Below are positions 21,312 to 31,559 of a stretch of DNA of 64,000 bases, piece after piece. A model generated the notes under the pieces. It did not search any database, was not told the DNA's origin, and saw only the letters and a list, made by a program, of their open reading frames with translations. The stretch covers positions 558,001 through 622,000 of the forward strand of contig JAGMVK010000024.1 in assembly GCA_020747065.1 (NCBI GenBank). Direction: 5' to 3'. This DNA is from Cadophora sp. MPI-SDFR-AT-0126. Lineage: Eukaryota > Ascomycota > Leotiomycetes > Helotiales > Ploettnerulaceae. How positions within the stretch are numbered: position 1 is the stretch's first letter; each line of letters starts with the position of its first letter. The position numbers and the translations under genes are program-made.

Positions 21312-24300
21312 ATGGCTACCAGAGTGGATGACTCCAAGGCCACCGCCTCAGCTCGGCATTCGCTTTGTCGAACAACCTTTCTTGTACCCAACCTCCACTG
21401 TCCTTCCTGCGTGTCCCACATCGAAGAATCGCTCCTCAGTCTTCAACCAAAACCAAGCTCGATATCCCATTCCATTGTCTCCCATTCAGTCACCGTCTAC
21501 CATGATCCCTCCCTTCTTGTACCGACTATATCCAAGGCGCTTGAGGGAGCAGGCTATGAAGTCTACGACGTCATTGCGGACCCACCACCAACTGATACCA
21601 GTCCCTCCAACAACGCGACAAATGCGGAGAACCGCAGCACACAAAGCCAGTGGTTCGAACGAGCTATACAGATATGGAAGACGAAGGGGGGAGATGTACA
21701 AGAGGAGGGAGGGAAGAGGAGGAAGAGACATGTCGAACATTGTGATATGTGTCGGGCGGAAGAAAAAGCAGATGCAAAAGAGACATTATCCCCTTCTTCG
21801 ACCGAAGACGAGAAAGTGCAGCAGGACACAGTCGACTGGCGCGTGAGGAAGAGAAGACCCAATACAGATGCTTCAATTGAAGAGCAGAAGAAGGGCGACC
21901 CGTTCGTGGTCGTGGAGTCAGATTTTTCGCAGGCGAAAATCTTCCAAGCGTCCATCTCCATCACAGGAATGACTTGCAGCTCCTGCGTTGGCAAGATCAC
22001 TCGAGCTCTTGAAGCAAAGCCTTGGATACACTCCGTTGACGTTAGTCTTCTCACTAATAGCGCGTCTGTGAGGTTCGGGGGCGAAGAGTATCTGAAAGAG
22101 CTAGCCAACATCATTGACAGCGTTGGCTACGAGGCAACTGTAGAACAAGTGGACGAGATAGTGTCTCCTAAAAGGACAGGTTCACGCGCGACGAGCGATG
22201 TGTGGCGAGCATCCTACGCCATCGGAGGGATGACCTGCAGCTCCTGCGTTGGGAACATCACGAAATCACTCAAGGGCTATCCCTGGATAAGGACGGTAGA
22301 TGTCAATCTCATCACGAATAGCGCCACCGTCGTCTTCGAAGGCAAGGATCGCCTGAGAGACATCCAGGCGGCGATCGAGGACGTGGGATACGAGGCCAAG
22401 CTGGATGATGTGGTAGATTTGAGCCGCGATCAGGCTGAAGACATGCGAAGAACAGTTGCTATCCGCGTTGATGGAATGTATTGCGAACACTGCCCTGCTC
22501 GGATTCAAGACGCGTTGCGCGAGTTCGACCAGCGAGTAGCTATCGAAAGTGCCTCTACCACCGACGACCCGATTCTTAAGCTCGCATACATACCCCACTC
22601 GCCAGACTTCACCATCAGACATATACTCGGCGCTATCTCAGCAGTCGATGCTGCCTTCACGCCGTCCGTATTTCACCCGCCTACAATGGAAGAGCGATCA
22701 CGGATGATGCACGCTCGTGAACAGAAGCGCATTTTGTTTCGCGTTAGTCTTTCTGCCATTCTCGCCATCCCTGCATTCATTATCGGCATCGTTTTCATGA
22801 GTCTCGTCTCGTCAAGCAATCCAAGTCGTCAATATCTGATGAGTTCGTTGGGGTCCAGCAAAGTCAGCCGAGCTGAGTGGGCGCTGTTCATTATAGCCAC
22901 CCCCGTTTACTTTTGCGCAGCCGACGTATTCCATCGTCGCGCAATAAAGGAGTTGCGGGCACTATGGAGACAAGGAAGCACGACACCGATCCTCCGAAGG
23001 TTCTATCGTTTTGGTAGCATGGACATGCTCATGTCCTTTGGTACCACCATTGCCTACTTCTCCTCGGTTGCTGAATTGGGTATAGCTGCGACGCGGCCAT
23101 CAGAAATGGCCTCGATGAAGAGGAGTTCTTCTTATTTTGACTCGGTAGTCTTCCTAACGATGTTTCTTCTTATCGGCAGGATGATCGAGGCGTATAGCAA
23201 GGCAAAGACAGGAGACGCGGTCACTATGTTAGGAAAGCTTCGACCGACTGAGGCTATCTTAGTTACTAGTGACAGCGACGACCAAAATTCTCCTTCTGAA
23301 CAGGTTACGCGCCAAATCAATGTCGATTTACTCGAACTCGGCGACGTGGTCAGAGTCTTGCACGGAGGTTCGCCACCTTGTGATGGCACTGTCTTGGAAG
23401 GAGAATCGAAGTTTGACGAGTCCAGTCTCACGGGAGAGTCGAGGCTCGTGGCAAAGTCGATCGGCGATGAAGTCTATTCCGGGACAGTGAACAAAGATGG
23501 TCCGATCTCAATTCGGATCTCTGGGGTCTCTGGAGCATCCATGTTGGATCAGATCGTGAAAGTGGTACGCGAAGGTCAGACACGACGTGCCCCGATCGAA
23601 CGGGTGGCCGACGTTCTCACCAGCTATTTCGTGCCATTCGTAACTTTGATCGCCATCTCCACTTGGATCATCTGGTTAGCTCTCGGACTCTCCGGTGCGT
23701 TGCCAGAGAATTTTCTTGACACGGACGTGGGGGGCTGGCCGCTCTGGTCGTTGCAATTCGCGATCGCGGTGTTCATCATCGCCTGTCCCTGTGGCATCGG
23801 CCTTGCCGCACCAACTGCGCTGTTTGTTGGTGGAGGCTTGGCTGCTCAACACGGAATCCTTGTCAAAGGAGGAGGAGAAGCCTTCCAAGAAGCCAGCGGC
23901 TTGGACTGTATAGTCTTCGACAAGACCGGCACCTTAACCCAAGGCGGCGAGCCTGAAATTACGGGTCATGAGTTCTTCTCCCGTGACGGCGGAAAGGCTG
24001 CAGACGAAAAGACGATTCTTGGCGTCTTGAAGAGAATGGAGGAGAGCAGCAGTCATCCCATTGCAAAGGCTGCCGTTTCCTTCTGCGCATCCAGGGAGGC
24101 ACAGGACGTTGGGACCAGACGCATTGACGAAATTGCGGGAAAGGGAATGAAAGGTTCCTTTACGACGGAAATACTGCAAGGGCAGCTTGTGGAGGCCATC
24201 GTTGGCAATGAGGCTCTGATGGCTGAATACGGAGTCGATATTCCGAGCGAGGTGATCAAGACGCTAGGCTCTTGGAAGACCCAGGGAAAATCAATCGCTC

Positions 24301-25046
24301 TAGTTGCAGTAAGGATTGTTCCTGATACCCAGCCGCTGCAATCCGACCCCTGGAGTTTGTCGGCAATTTTCGCAGCTTCGGACCCACTTCGTCCAGAAGC
24401 TTCCGCCGTCATCGAGGCTCTTCAACATCGAGGCATAGACGTCTGGATGATATCCGGCGATAACCCTACGACCGCCTGCGCCGTCGGCGACATGGTTGGG
24501 ATTGCTAGAGAGAACATCATTGCTGGGGTGCTTCCCGATCAGAAAGCCGAGAAAATTCAATACCTTCAGAGGAGTCTGAAGAAATCCAAGTCTCGGTCCA
24601 TGTTTGGACGAAAATACGAATACACTCAGCAGAGGGCGACGGTCGCTATGGTTGGAGATGGTATTAATGACTCTCCCGCTTTGACCATCGCGGATGTAGG
24701 AATTGCGATTGGCTCCGGTTCAGATATCGCCATCTCCTCCGCCGAGTTTGTCCTCATCTCGTCGAGCTTGACCTCCTTGCTCACGCTCATCGATCTCAGC
24801 CGCGCCGTCTTCACTCGAATCAAGTTCAATTTTGGTTGGGCCTTGGTCTATAATCTCCTTGCTTTGCCTGTGGCAGCTGGGGTATTGTACCCGGTGAGGA
24901 GTAATGGGGCTCACATAAGGCTCGATCCTGTCTGGGCAAGCCTAGCTATGGCTCTGAGCAGTGTGAGCGTTATCTGCAGCAGTCTACTTTTGAGAAGCAG
25001 GTTGCCGGTCATAGGATTCAGGCCGGAAAAGAGGATTCTTCAGTAG
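21312..25046 (+). CDS. Crp1/CrpA-like P1B-type copper-exporting ATPase, 1244 aa, intronless
   Basis: ATP-driven Cu(I) efflux pump. Four N-terminal heavy-metal-associated domains carry CPSC (residues 30-33), CSSC (about 221-224), CSSC (about 309-312) and the variant CEHC (about 391-394). A further CDMC lies in the charged linker after the first domain. Membrane helices begin near residue 475. The P1B metal site ACPCGIGLAAP is near 824-834, the phosphorylation motif DKTGTLT near 870, the HP motif in SSHPIAKA near 915, and GDGINDSPAL near 1115. This N-terminal arrangement matches the Crp1/CrpA copper-detoxification group (Candida albicans Crp1, Aspergillus fumigatus CrpA), which exceeds 1100 aa, rather than the Golgi Ccc2 type, so plasma-membrane copper export is the likely role. 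The lack of introns contrasts with most neighbours. Confidence 0.95.
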   Translation: MATRVDDSKATASARHSLCRTTFLVPNLHCPSCVSHIEESLLSLQPKPSSISHSIVSHSVTVYHDPSLLVPTISKALEGAGYEVYDVIADPPPTDTSPSNNATNAENRSTQSQWFERAIQIWKTKGGDVQEEGGKRRKRHVEHCDMCRAEEKADAKETLSPSSTEDEKVQQDTVDWRVRKRRPNTDASIEEQKKGDPFVVVESDFSQAKIFQASISITGMTCSSCVGKITRALEAKPWIHSVDVSLLTNSASVRFGGEEYLKELANIIDSVGYEATVEQVDEIVSPKRTGSRATSDVWRASYAIGGMTCSSCVGNITKSLKGYPWIRTVDVNLITNSATVVFEGKDRLRDIQAAIEDVGYEAKLDDVVDLSRDQAEDMRRTVAIRVDGMYCEHCPARIQDALREFDQRVAIESASTTDDPILKLAYIPHSPDFTIRHILGAISAVDAAFTPSVFHPPTMEERSRMMHAREQKRILFRVSLSAILAIPAFIIGIVFMSLVSSSNPSRQYLMSSLGSSKVSRAEWALFIIATPVYFCAADVFHRRAIKELRALWRQGSTTPILRRFYRFGSMDMLMSFGTTIAYFSSVAELGIAATRPSEMASMKRSSSYFDSVVFLTMFLLIGRMIEAYSKAKTGDAVTMLGKLRPTEAILVTSDSDDQNSPSEQVTRQINVDLLELGDVVRVLHGGSPPCDGTVLEGESKFDESSLTGESRLVAKSIGDEVYSGTVNKDGPISIRISGVSGASMLDQIVKVVREGQTRRAPIERVADVLTSYFVPFVTLIAISTWIIWLALGLSGALPENFLDTDVGGWPLWSLQFAIAVFIIACPCGIGLAAPTALFVGGGLAAQHGILVKGGGEAFQEASGLDCIVFDKTGTLTQGGEPEITGHEFFSRDGGKAADEKTILGVLKRMEESSSHPIAKAAVSFCASREAQDVGTRRIDEIAGKGMKGSFTTEILQGQLVEAIVGNEALMAEYGVDIPSEVIKTLGSWKTQGKSIALVAVRIVPDTQPLQSDPWSLSAIFAASDPLRPEASAVIEALQHRGIDVWMISGDNPTTACAVGDMVGIARENIIAGVLPDQKAEKIQYLQRSLKKSKSRSMFGRKYEYTQQRATVAMVGDGINDSPALTIADVGIAIGSGSDIAISSAEFVLISSSLTSLLTLIDLSRAVFTRIKFNFGWALVYNLLALPVAAGVLYPVRSNGAHIRLDPVWASLAMALSSVSVICSSLLLRSRLPVIGFRPEKRILQ

Positions 25047-25614
25047 CCATCTCGTAGATTCGCAGGTATTCTGCAAGAATGTTTTGGGCCAGTGACGGAT
25101 TCGCATTTCCCTTGGAGTTTTCAACCTTTGTGTATCTAGTTGTTCATTATTTATACAAGCGCATAATAGCTAGAAAATGGGTAATAGAGACATCCGCTCA
25201 GAAGGTATTTTACATGTCAATGTGATTCAATGCCTCGGGACTTGCGCAGCTTCGGAAGCCTCTGAAAGACACGTTGAATATTTGATTGGAAGGTCTTCTT
25301 CAGCTGAAACAATGTGTTACTCCTACGTAACCATACATGTGGCACATCTGAAGGCTTTCTCATTTGAGAGCACCAACTAATGTAGACAGGCCAAGAATAA
25401 ACCACGAGAAGATGGCATGATCTTGCACAAGATTTCATCGTAGTCAATGTGATCCGAGGTCTGTATATTGGACTACCTGATACATGTTGAAAAGCAACGG
25501 CACAATCGCGTTGGACAGCCAATCCATCCTACTTTCCGTGACTGACAGTTCCACGCCGTATCCCATGTCAACCTGTCCGTTTCTCTCCCAGCTCGGATCC
25601 TGCCTTGCCAGTGA
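25047..25614. other. Convergent intergenic region, ATPase and Atx1 3' ends
   Basis: The two flanking genes point towards each other. The stretch shows no coding or repeat signal beyond the antisense of the chaperone gene, and holds both 3' untranslated regions. Confidence 0.4.
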
Positions 25615-25904
25615 TTACGCTTCGCGAACCACAAGCTTCCCACCCTGGACCTCCTTTCCTGCTTGCTTGATCATGGCAGGAACTATGTCGAAGGTCACTT
25701 CATCGTCGGTGACCACGGTGACAGTTTGCGTCTCGAGAGCAATATCGATGGACTTGACACCAGGTTTGCCATTGACGGCTTCCTTGATGGTAGAGGCGCA
25801 GCCTGGCAGCCTGGTTGTTAGCTATAGGGAAATGTAACAGGCGAACGAGCTCAGCACTAACCTCCACAGGACATCTTGACATTGTATTCGTACGTACGGG
25901 CCAT
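25615..25904 (-). CDS. Atx1-type copper metallochaperone, 2 exons, 76 aa
   Basis: Exons 25904-25862 and 25802-25615 join over a 59-bp intron that splits a Gly codon inside the metal site, giving the copper-binding MSCGGC followed by ASTIKEAVN. The rest is the compact ferredoxin-like fold of Atx1/HMA chaperones, ending GGKLVVREA. Atx1 proteins carry Cu(I) in the cytosol and dock on the HMA domains of copper ATPases. Here the gene lies 0.6 kb from a Crp1-type pump and is divergent from a copper importer. A paralogue serving Ccc2 is likely elsewhere in the genome, so this may be a dedicated detoxification chaperone (inference). Confidence 0.92.
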
Positions 25905-26440
25905 GGTTTGTTTGATCTGTGTAGCTTGTGATTGATTTTGAGCGTAAAAATCTTGATGTCTTTTCGAACGACCAGAGAAGGGAGCCTTTATAGGGTCGAA
26001 ACTACCATTCTGGCGGAAATGGTACCGCCTCAAGTTAGACCCAGGCACTCAGCTTGCATCGTTGAGATGTTTTTGCGCTGTCTGTGTTGACGTGCGCGTT
26101 TGGGATTTGAATCCTGCTATGAATGGGGCTGGTAAATACTGTAAGCTTTCGAGAGATTTTCGCGTATTTTGCTGGGGGGCGAGGGTGCTGGTTCTGCTTC
26201 TCACAGTTGCCTTCCTTGGCGCCAAGATACCGCGCAAATGCCGCAAGCGATCGGCGGGTACCTCGAACTTGGATGAAATCCAAAAAATCCAAATGGGGTT
26301 TGCCTGGACTTGGCCTACGCTCTCGAGCCCCCTGCTTTCTAGATAAAAGAGGTGGCTATGAAACGCGGGGAAAGGGGACTTGTCGTCAGCGCCAGCGCTT
26401 AAGAAATGCTTTTCTTTATATGTCAAGAACCAACACACAG

Positions 26441-26448
26441 TGTGCTCC
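26441..26448 (+). promoter_or_regulatory. Possible copper-starvation box upstream of Ctr
   Basis: TGTGCTCC lies 166 bp before the Ctr ATG and matches 7 of 8 bases of TGTGCTCA, the site reported for the Mac1-like regulator MacA in Aspergillus fumigatus. An octamer with one mismatch occurs often by chance, so this is only suggestive. Confidence 0.25.
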
Positions 26449-26552
26449 TATCCTCTGCACATCTTTATCACGTTCCTCTTTTGTTTCGTTACGTTCTTCT
26501 CCCTTTCTTATTTGTCCTTCCCATCTTTCGATTTGGTGGCACTGGGTGCCAT

Positions 26553-26576
26553 CCCCCCCCCCCCCCCCCCCCCCCC
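26553..26576 (+). repeat. Homopolymer tract of 24 C in the Ctr 5' region
   Basis: An uninterrupted run of 24 C lies 37 bp upstream of the Ctr ATG, within the likely 5' leader. Such runs are unstable in length and prone to sequencing error, and they can form unusual secondary structure. Confidence 0.85.
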
Positions 26577-26613
26577 AAACCAAACCAAACGCAGAGCGTC
26601 ATCGCGATCAATT

Positions 26614-27277
26614 ATGGACGGAATGGCTATGGATGGAATGGCTATGGGTACAGCTACAGCTGCTGCCACAGCTACGAATAGTGCTTCCTCCGTAATCGCA
26701 GCCCTCGAGACTAGCTCTGCGGCTCTTCCCGCGGCAGATTCGTCATCGATGAGCATGCAGGCAATGCCATCATCCGTTCACTTTGGCCTCGGAGACCCGT
26801 TCTTCGCATCCTTCTTGACGCCGGTTAACTCGACTGGTTATGTGGCGATCCTGTTTCTCCTCATGATGCTCAGTTTCCTGCAACGGGGTTTGTCCCTTCT
26901 CAGCAATAAGGCGGACCATAATTGGGAGCTGCCTGAACGCACCGAGCATCAAGCCGAATTGGAAGTGGGTAGCGGCAGCTGGATGGAGAAAGACGAGGCA
27001 AAACAGCTGACCCTGAGATCTCCGAACAAAGTGATTGGGTCGAAGGTTTCGCTACTCATTGGTAGAAGCATGCTCCAAGTTCTGAGTGCGGCCGTCGGCT
27101 ATCTCATGTATGTATCCGAAGACTTCTTAATATAAGGCAAGGCTTCAAAGACTAACACTGGTTGATAGCATGCTTGGAGTTATGACTCTCAATGCTGGGT
27201 ACATAATTGCACTCCTTGTTGGGGTCTTCGCTGGAGAATTACTTTTTGGCCGGCACAGGTTATCAACCGCTCATTGA
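26614..27277 (+). CDS. Ctr-type high-affinity copper transporter, 2 exons, 200 aa
   Basis: Exons 26614-27107 and 27169-27277 (603 nt, in frame) flank a 61-bp intron with a CTAAC-type branch site. The extracellular N-terminus has the Mets motifs MDGMAMDGMAMG and SMSMQAM that capture Cu(I). The first membrane helix follows NSTGYVAILFLLMMLSFL. After a hydrophilic cytosolic loop, TM2 and TM3 include GYLIMLGVMTLNAGY and LLVGVFAGELLFG, with the M-x3-M and G-x3-G signatures of Ctr pores. The protein ends in a His near the C-terminus. Ctr trimers import Cu(I) across the plasma membrane. It is divergent from the Atx1 gene. Confidence 0.9.
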
Positions 27278-28330
27278 TGTTGGTGGCTTGCATTTCGCGT
27301 TATCTTGGAGAACCATGACTGTCGCTACCGATTTTTCGTTGGCAATTCATTCATTTAAATCAAAAATCGCACGGCAATGCGCAGGTCGCATCTGTCGTGT
27401 CGCTCTGTTGAGGAACCCACTATCATTAAAAAACTTTATCCGTTCCTTAACTAGAAACCCTGCAAGGCGATTCAGATCTTGAAATTTCAACCTCCCCCAG
27501 AGAGGTACTCCGCTTCCGTCAATTCCCATTCCACGTGGCGTAGCATTTCTTGTGCGCGGCGGCGAAGTAAGCACTTATCCGATCGACGTACTAACAACTT
27601 GCTGTCGATACCCGTTCGGAAGATGAAGTACGTACGAATCATGTGGCTAGGGACTGGGCTCCTGAACCGCGAAGAGAAGTCACTACACTAGCCTATTAAG
27701 TGGTATTGGGTGAATATCTACTGACAGTAGTAGATACTGACGCAGGATTTCATGCAAGATATTGAGTGTTGAGAGGTGATTACATTGGTATTTTTGGTCT
27801 TGAAGTTTGTTCGAAGCTAAGGCAGGACCACCGATCCCACAAACGCAAATACAGGGGGGTTCACGCTCTTCGAAGAAATTCAACGCCTCGCAGGCAGGGT
27901 ATATCTCCTGCCGAGGCTTTTTAAAGGGCCGGATTTACTGTATGGAGCGCCGATGTCTGCAGCGTGGCTGTCGCATGGTTAACAAACCTTGCGGCATGAG
28001 CTGGGACAATACCAGATTTACTTGCTGCAGAGCCGATAACTCGCATGTTACTGCGGTGTTTGTGCGGTTTCTTTTGATGCTGTGGGGCATAGTTTCATAT
28101 GGATCGTTCTGAGCGAATTGTGCGGTTTTCTCTTGGCACACTAGTGCGTAGTCAGGAGTCTCTCCTGAGCAAATCAATAAACCCTTGACAGTAGTTTCCG
28201 TGGCGTGCCCGGCGGGTCTGGCCGTTGCTACCCCTCTTTTTTTTAATCTCAATTCTCTGATTGGCCATAGATCGCTTAGAATAATTACTGTAGCAAGGCA
28301 GGGTAAGCTTCCCCGCATAGATAACACCTC
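27278..28330. other. 1 kb without a recognisable gene
   Basis: Short frames only, on both strands, with no domain or clean structure. It separates the copper genes from the methyltransferase. Confidence 0.4.
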
Positions 28331-29191
28331 ATGTCTCCTTCAAACCATTCTCACTCATCCTCCATAATGGCCTCTAGTTCACCTACAGCCGTCGTGGCTA
28401 GCCCAAAGGTGCTCCAACTTCTGCAGAGACTGCACGCCTTATCGGAAGCCCAAGAAAGATCTTTCTCCCAGATATTCTTTTACGCTTCTCGACTTGTTCG
28501 TTTCTTGATATTTGGTGAGATCTGGTCCGCTACCGCTGACGAGCACATGAAGGACAAATTTGTTGCTTTGGAGGCCGACAAATGTCGATTTATCTATCTC
28601 CTGGCCAGAAGTTTGGGAGTGTGTAACGTGGTTGAGGCGGGCACCAGTTTTGGGGTCTCGACGATATATTTGGCATTGGCTGTGGGTCAGAATGTGGCGC
28701 AGGGAAAGACCTCTCTTCAAGCTCCCACAATTGCAGGGAAGGTGGTTGCTACAGAAAAGGAACATCTTAAGGCAGTCAGGGCGCGGGAATATTGGAAGGA
28801 GGCTGGAGACGAAGTAGAGCCATGGATTGAACTCCGCGAAGGGGATTTGCTGGAAACTCTGAAAGTTGAGGAAGGCATGCCGCAGGAAATTGACATGCTG
28901 CTGCTGGATAGTACGCTGCACTTTTACTTTGTTTCTCTAACCTTCCCATCCCCTCGTAAGAATACACGCTGATATCACACAGTCTGGACGCCCCTAGCCC
29001 TTCCTACCCTCAAGATCATTCAACCCAGGCTCAAACACGGCGCTGTCGTTGTCACAGATAATGTGGGTGTCGCAAAATTTTTATATAAGGAGTTTCTTGA
29101 GTATATCCGACGTCCAGAAAATGGGTTTAGAACCCTTACAATACCTTTCCCAGGGGGGTTGGAAGTGTCGGTGTATTTGCCGCAGGAGTGA
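28331..29191 (+). CDS. Class I SAM-dependent O-methyltransferase, 2 exons, 262 aa
   Basis: Exons 28331-28910 and 28983-29191 (789 nt, in frame) flank a 72-bp GT-AG intron. The SAM-binding glycine motif is VVEAGTSFGVSTIYLALAV. Further down are GKVVATEKE (acidic residue for the ribose), IDMLLLDIWTPLALP across the splice, and VVVTDNVGV. The layout is that of the catechol-type O-methyltransferase family 3 (Methyltransf_24-like), which methylates small hydroxylated or thiol compounds. The substrate cannot be told from the sequence. A link with the metal genes rests only on position. Confidence 0.8.
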
Positions 29192-29822
29192 GCAGTGGCT
29201 AGGCGAAGTACATAGGGCAAATGGAATTCTCAGTCCAAGAACTATGCACTTCGCGGACATAGTGATCTGGGACTTGTTTCAGGAATTCCAAACACTAAAC
29301 TGGAATTAATTTGGTGAAGGTTTAGCGACAGATTTGAACGGGATGGGGAAGAAGTTGTGATTGAATGCTCGTCAAGGCATTTAATGAATTTGTACAAAGG
29401 ATGAGTAACTCACCACCCTCCCCCAAGATTTCCGACTTACCCAAGTTTCCCAGCTCGTTGAACCGGCTTTGCTCCTCCAACTTAGGTGGTTCATGATGGC
29501 TCAAGGACATAAAAATAAGCAATCCGCGTGACTTAGTCATCCAGATTTAGCAATCTTGTATTGACTGGTAACGCGCGCTCCGCACGCCGACGTCCTGAAA
29601 CAGTGGGTAGCTAAGCCAGGGCCAAAGGGAGCAAAAAAACTAGAGATTAGGGTTGTTTGAATCAATTTTATTACCTGAGATATAAGGACAGAATTTCGCT
29701 TCAACTGTTGATGTCGCCAATCACGTGACTTTCTGAGGCCAATGATTACTCACCAACTTCCCTGAAGGTTCCAAGTTACACGGCTGGCTTCACTCCTCCA
29801 ACTCTCGCCAAGTTGTTTAATA
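29192..29822. other. Intergenic between methyltransferase and MerB-like gene
   Basis: No gene or repeat recognised. It includes the promoter side of the MerB-like gene. Confidence 0.4.
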
Positions 29823-30745
29823 ATGGCTCAACGAAATTCCCTTCGAATCCAGCTCCTTTCTGTCCCCGATTGCCCGTTGGTTGAATCGGCTCGGAGCGCG
29901 CTGAAGAATAGTCTGGCCCAAACTCATATCGATGCCATCGTTCAGGAACTGGTTGGTGACCATAGTTCTCCAACCATTCTTATCGACAGATTTGATGTCA
30001 CGGGGCGGCCACGAGAGCCAGGAAACCAAGCGTCATGTCGACTTGACCTCCCCACTGAAGAGCAGATTCTGGTCACTCTTCGCGGCCTCTCAGTGCTCAG
30101 TTGTGAGCGCTCACTTACAGGACGGCTTCAGGCAGCTGCATTCCGCATTCTTTCACAAACGGTTAAGCCTGTTTCCGTGGACCATCTCGCGGCAAGAATA
30201 GATGTCCCCGCTGGCATTACGAGTGGTATCGGGGAAGATCTACGCACATACGACTCGATTCCAATGGCTGTATTGTTGGTGCTCTCGGATTGAGCTTGAG
30301 TACTACGATGCACGAGTTATCAATTGGTGGCTCAAGATTCTGGGCCTGGTGTGCATTTGATGTGATTGGGATTTTCGGGGCCATAGGTGCATCTGGACTC
30401 GCTTGGTCCGTGGATCCATGCAACGGCGAAATTATACTCTTGGAATTCGCCGATGGCATTCCTCAGAATAGGAAATATATAGTATTTATGGCTGATGTAC
30501 ATAGCAATAGTGCTCTATGTGAAGACTGGTGTTCCAAAGTCAATTTCTTCACTTCTATAGAGTCAGCAGAAGTGTGGGCTCAGACAAATGGGTTGGCTGG
30601 CTCTCTCGTATCAGTTGGCAATCTCGTATTTGTCGCCGTGGAGGTATGGTCTAGGCTCCTTGCAAAAGGTGAGGAATCGTTGCTACCTGGGACCACAGAC
30701 GAGCATAGGGACGCTTCAGGTGCAGGCACGTACCCCGCTCAATGA
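29823..30745 (+). pseudogene. MerB-like organomercurial (alkylmercury) lyase, one-base frameshift, about 307 aa
   Basis: MerB cleaves carbon-mercury bonds and releases Hg(II). The second half contains the catalytic region: FWAWCAFDV (Cys and Asp, nucleotides 30350-30361) and ALCEDWCSKVNFF (second Cys near 30530), corresponding to Cys96, Asp99 and Cys159 of the bacterial enzyme. Upstream are a winged-helix-like segment (ILVTLRGLSVL ... VKPVSVDHLAARI) and a first ~80 residues that look thioredoxin-like (QLLSVPDCPLVESAR, SSPTILID), an arrangement I associate with actinobacterial MerB proteins. The frame breaks near 30240. The first part continues GEDLRTYDSIP to a stop at 30291-30293, while family-like sequence (HIRLDSNGCIVGALGLS) continues one frame over. 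One missing base explains it, and no intron fits. There are no introns. Likely bacterial origin by transfer (inference). Confidence 0.8.
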
Positions 30746-31559
30746 ACACAGTCCTACGTCTGCATAAAATGCTGATTCAGATACATACAGAAGAGATTCA
30801 ATGAGCTACGACTCTGGAAATGAATCGGAACTTCAAACGAACGGACTTACAACAGTCCTGAACGAGCGTGAATCAGATATAAAGGGCGGAATGAAACACA
30901 CATGGAACAGAGGATACGAAGATGGTCATTTGCGTGATTGGAAGTATTGTCATCCTATTGATTGTAATTTTTTTCTGCCTCTCGGCGTGCTCCTCCCACC
31001 TGATCATTGGTTTTCTCTTGACCTTCTGCGTTCACGCTTGTGAATGGGTGCCTGAAGACAGCGGAAGGTGTGTTAGATTCTGCCACAGCTCGAAGTCTGG
31101 CCTTGGCCCTCAGATCCACGATCTCCTACAGTCAGATAGGCTGACTCCGCTCGTTCTTTCAGTCTGGTAATCACTTCGAGTTCCTACGATCCCCAAACTT
31201 CCATAATCGACAGGTCCGACACAATCATGCTCGAAGGCACAAGATGCTATAGGGCGCTCGAATAATATACAAGCAGTCGGCTCGTATGTCATCGAGGCTG
31301 ATGGGCAAGCAGCGAGCACAAGATGGGAGATGATTAACATGGATGGGGTAGATAAGTCAAGCTTCTAGCGAGGCAATTGAAGGATGCTGAGTTTCTGGAC
31401 CTAGGAGTTTGGGGTGATAAAAGCAATTGACTGCATCCCATCAGCTGCGCGGCAAATGGGAGTAGATATTCACAGTCTCATTGTGGATGTGTTGCAAGCT
31501 GTTTAGAGGCTTCTGGAATGATCTAGATAAGGGCTGATATCTAGAGAAGAGATATTCAT
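30746..31559. other. Right edge of the metal island, no clear gene
   Basis: Short frames occur at 30801-31043 and 30922-31170, the latter with one hydrophobic stretch, but they overlap in different frames and match no family I know. Composition drifts towards AT-rich beyond 31500. Confidence 0.35.

Larger units (their letters stand above)
25905..26613. promoter_or_regulatory. Shared divergent promoter region of the Atx1 and Ctr genes
   Basis: 709 bp separate two divergently transcribed copper genes, so it probably contains both promoters and could allow joint regulation. Within it are a copper-box-like octamer at 26441-26448 and a 24-C tract just before the Ctr start. Binding sites for a metal regulator have not been shown. 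Confidence 0.4.

Noticed and set aside
25484..25837. 117-codon plus-strand frame beside the ATPase gene
   Set aside because: It is the antisense of the Atx1 coding exon, which has a conserved metal site and clean splice sites on the minus strand.
29635..29660. TTAGGG-containing motif near the MerB promoter as a regulatory site
   Set aside because: Single hexamer, no repetition elsewhere in the island's promoters.
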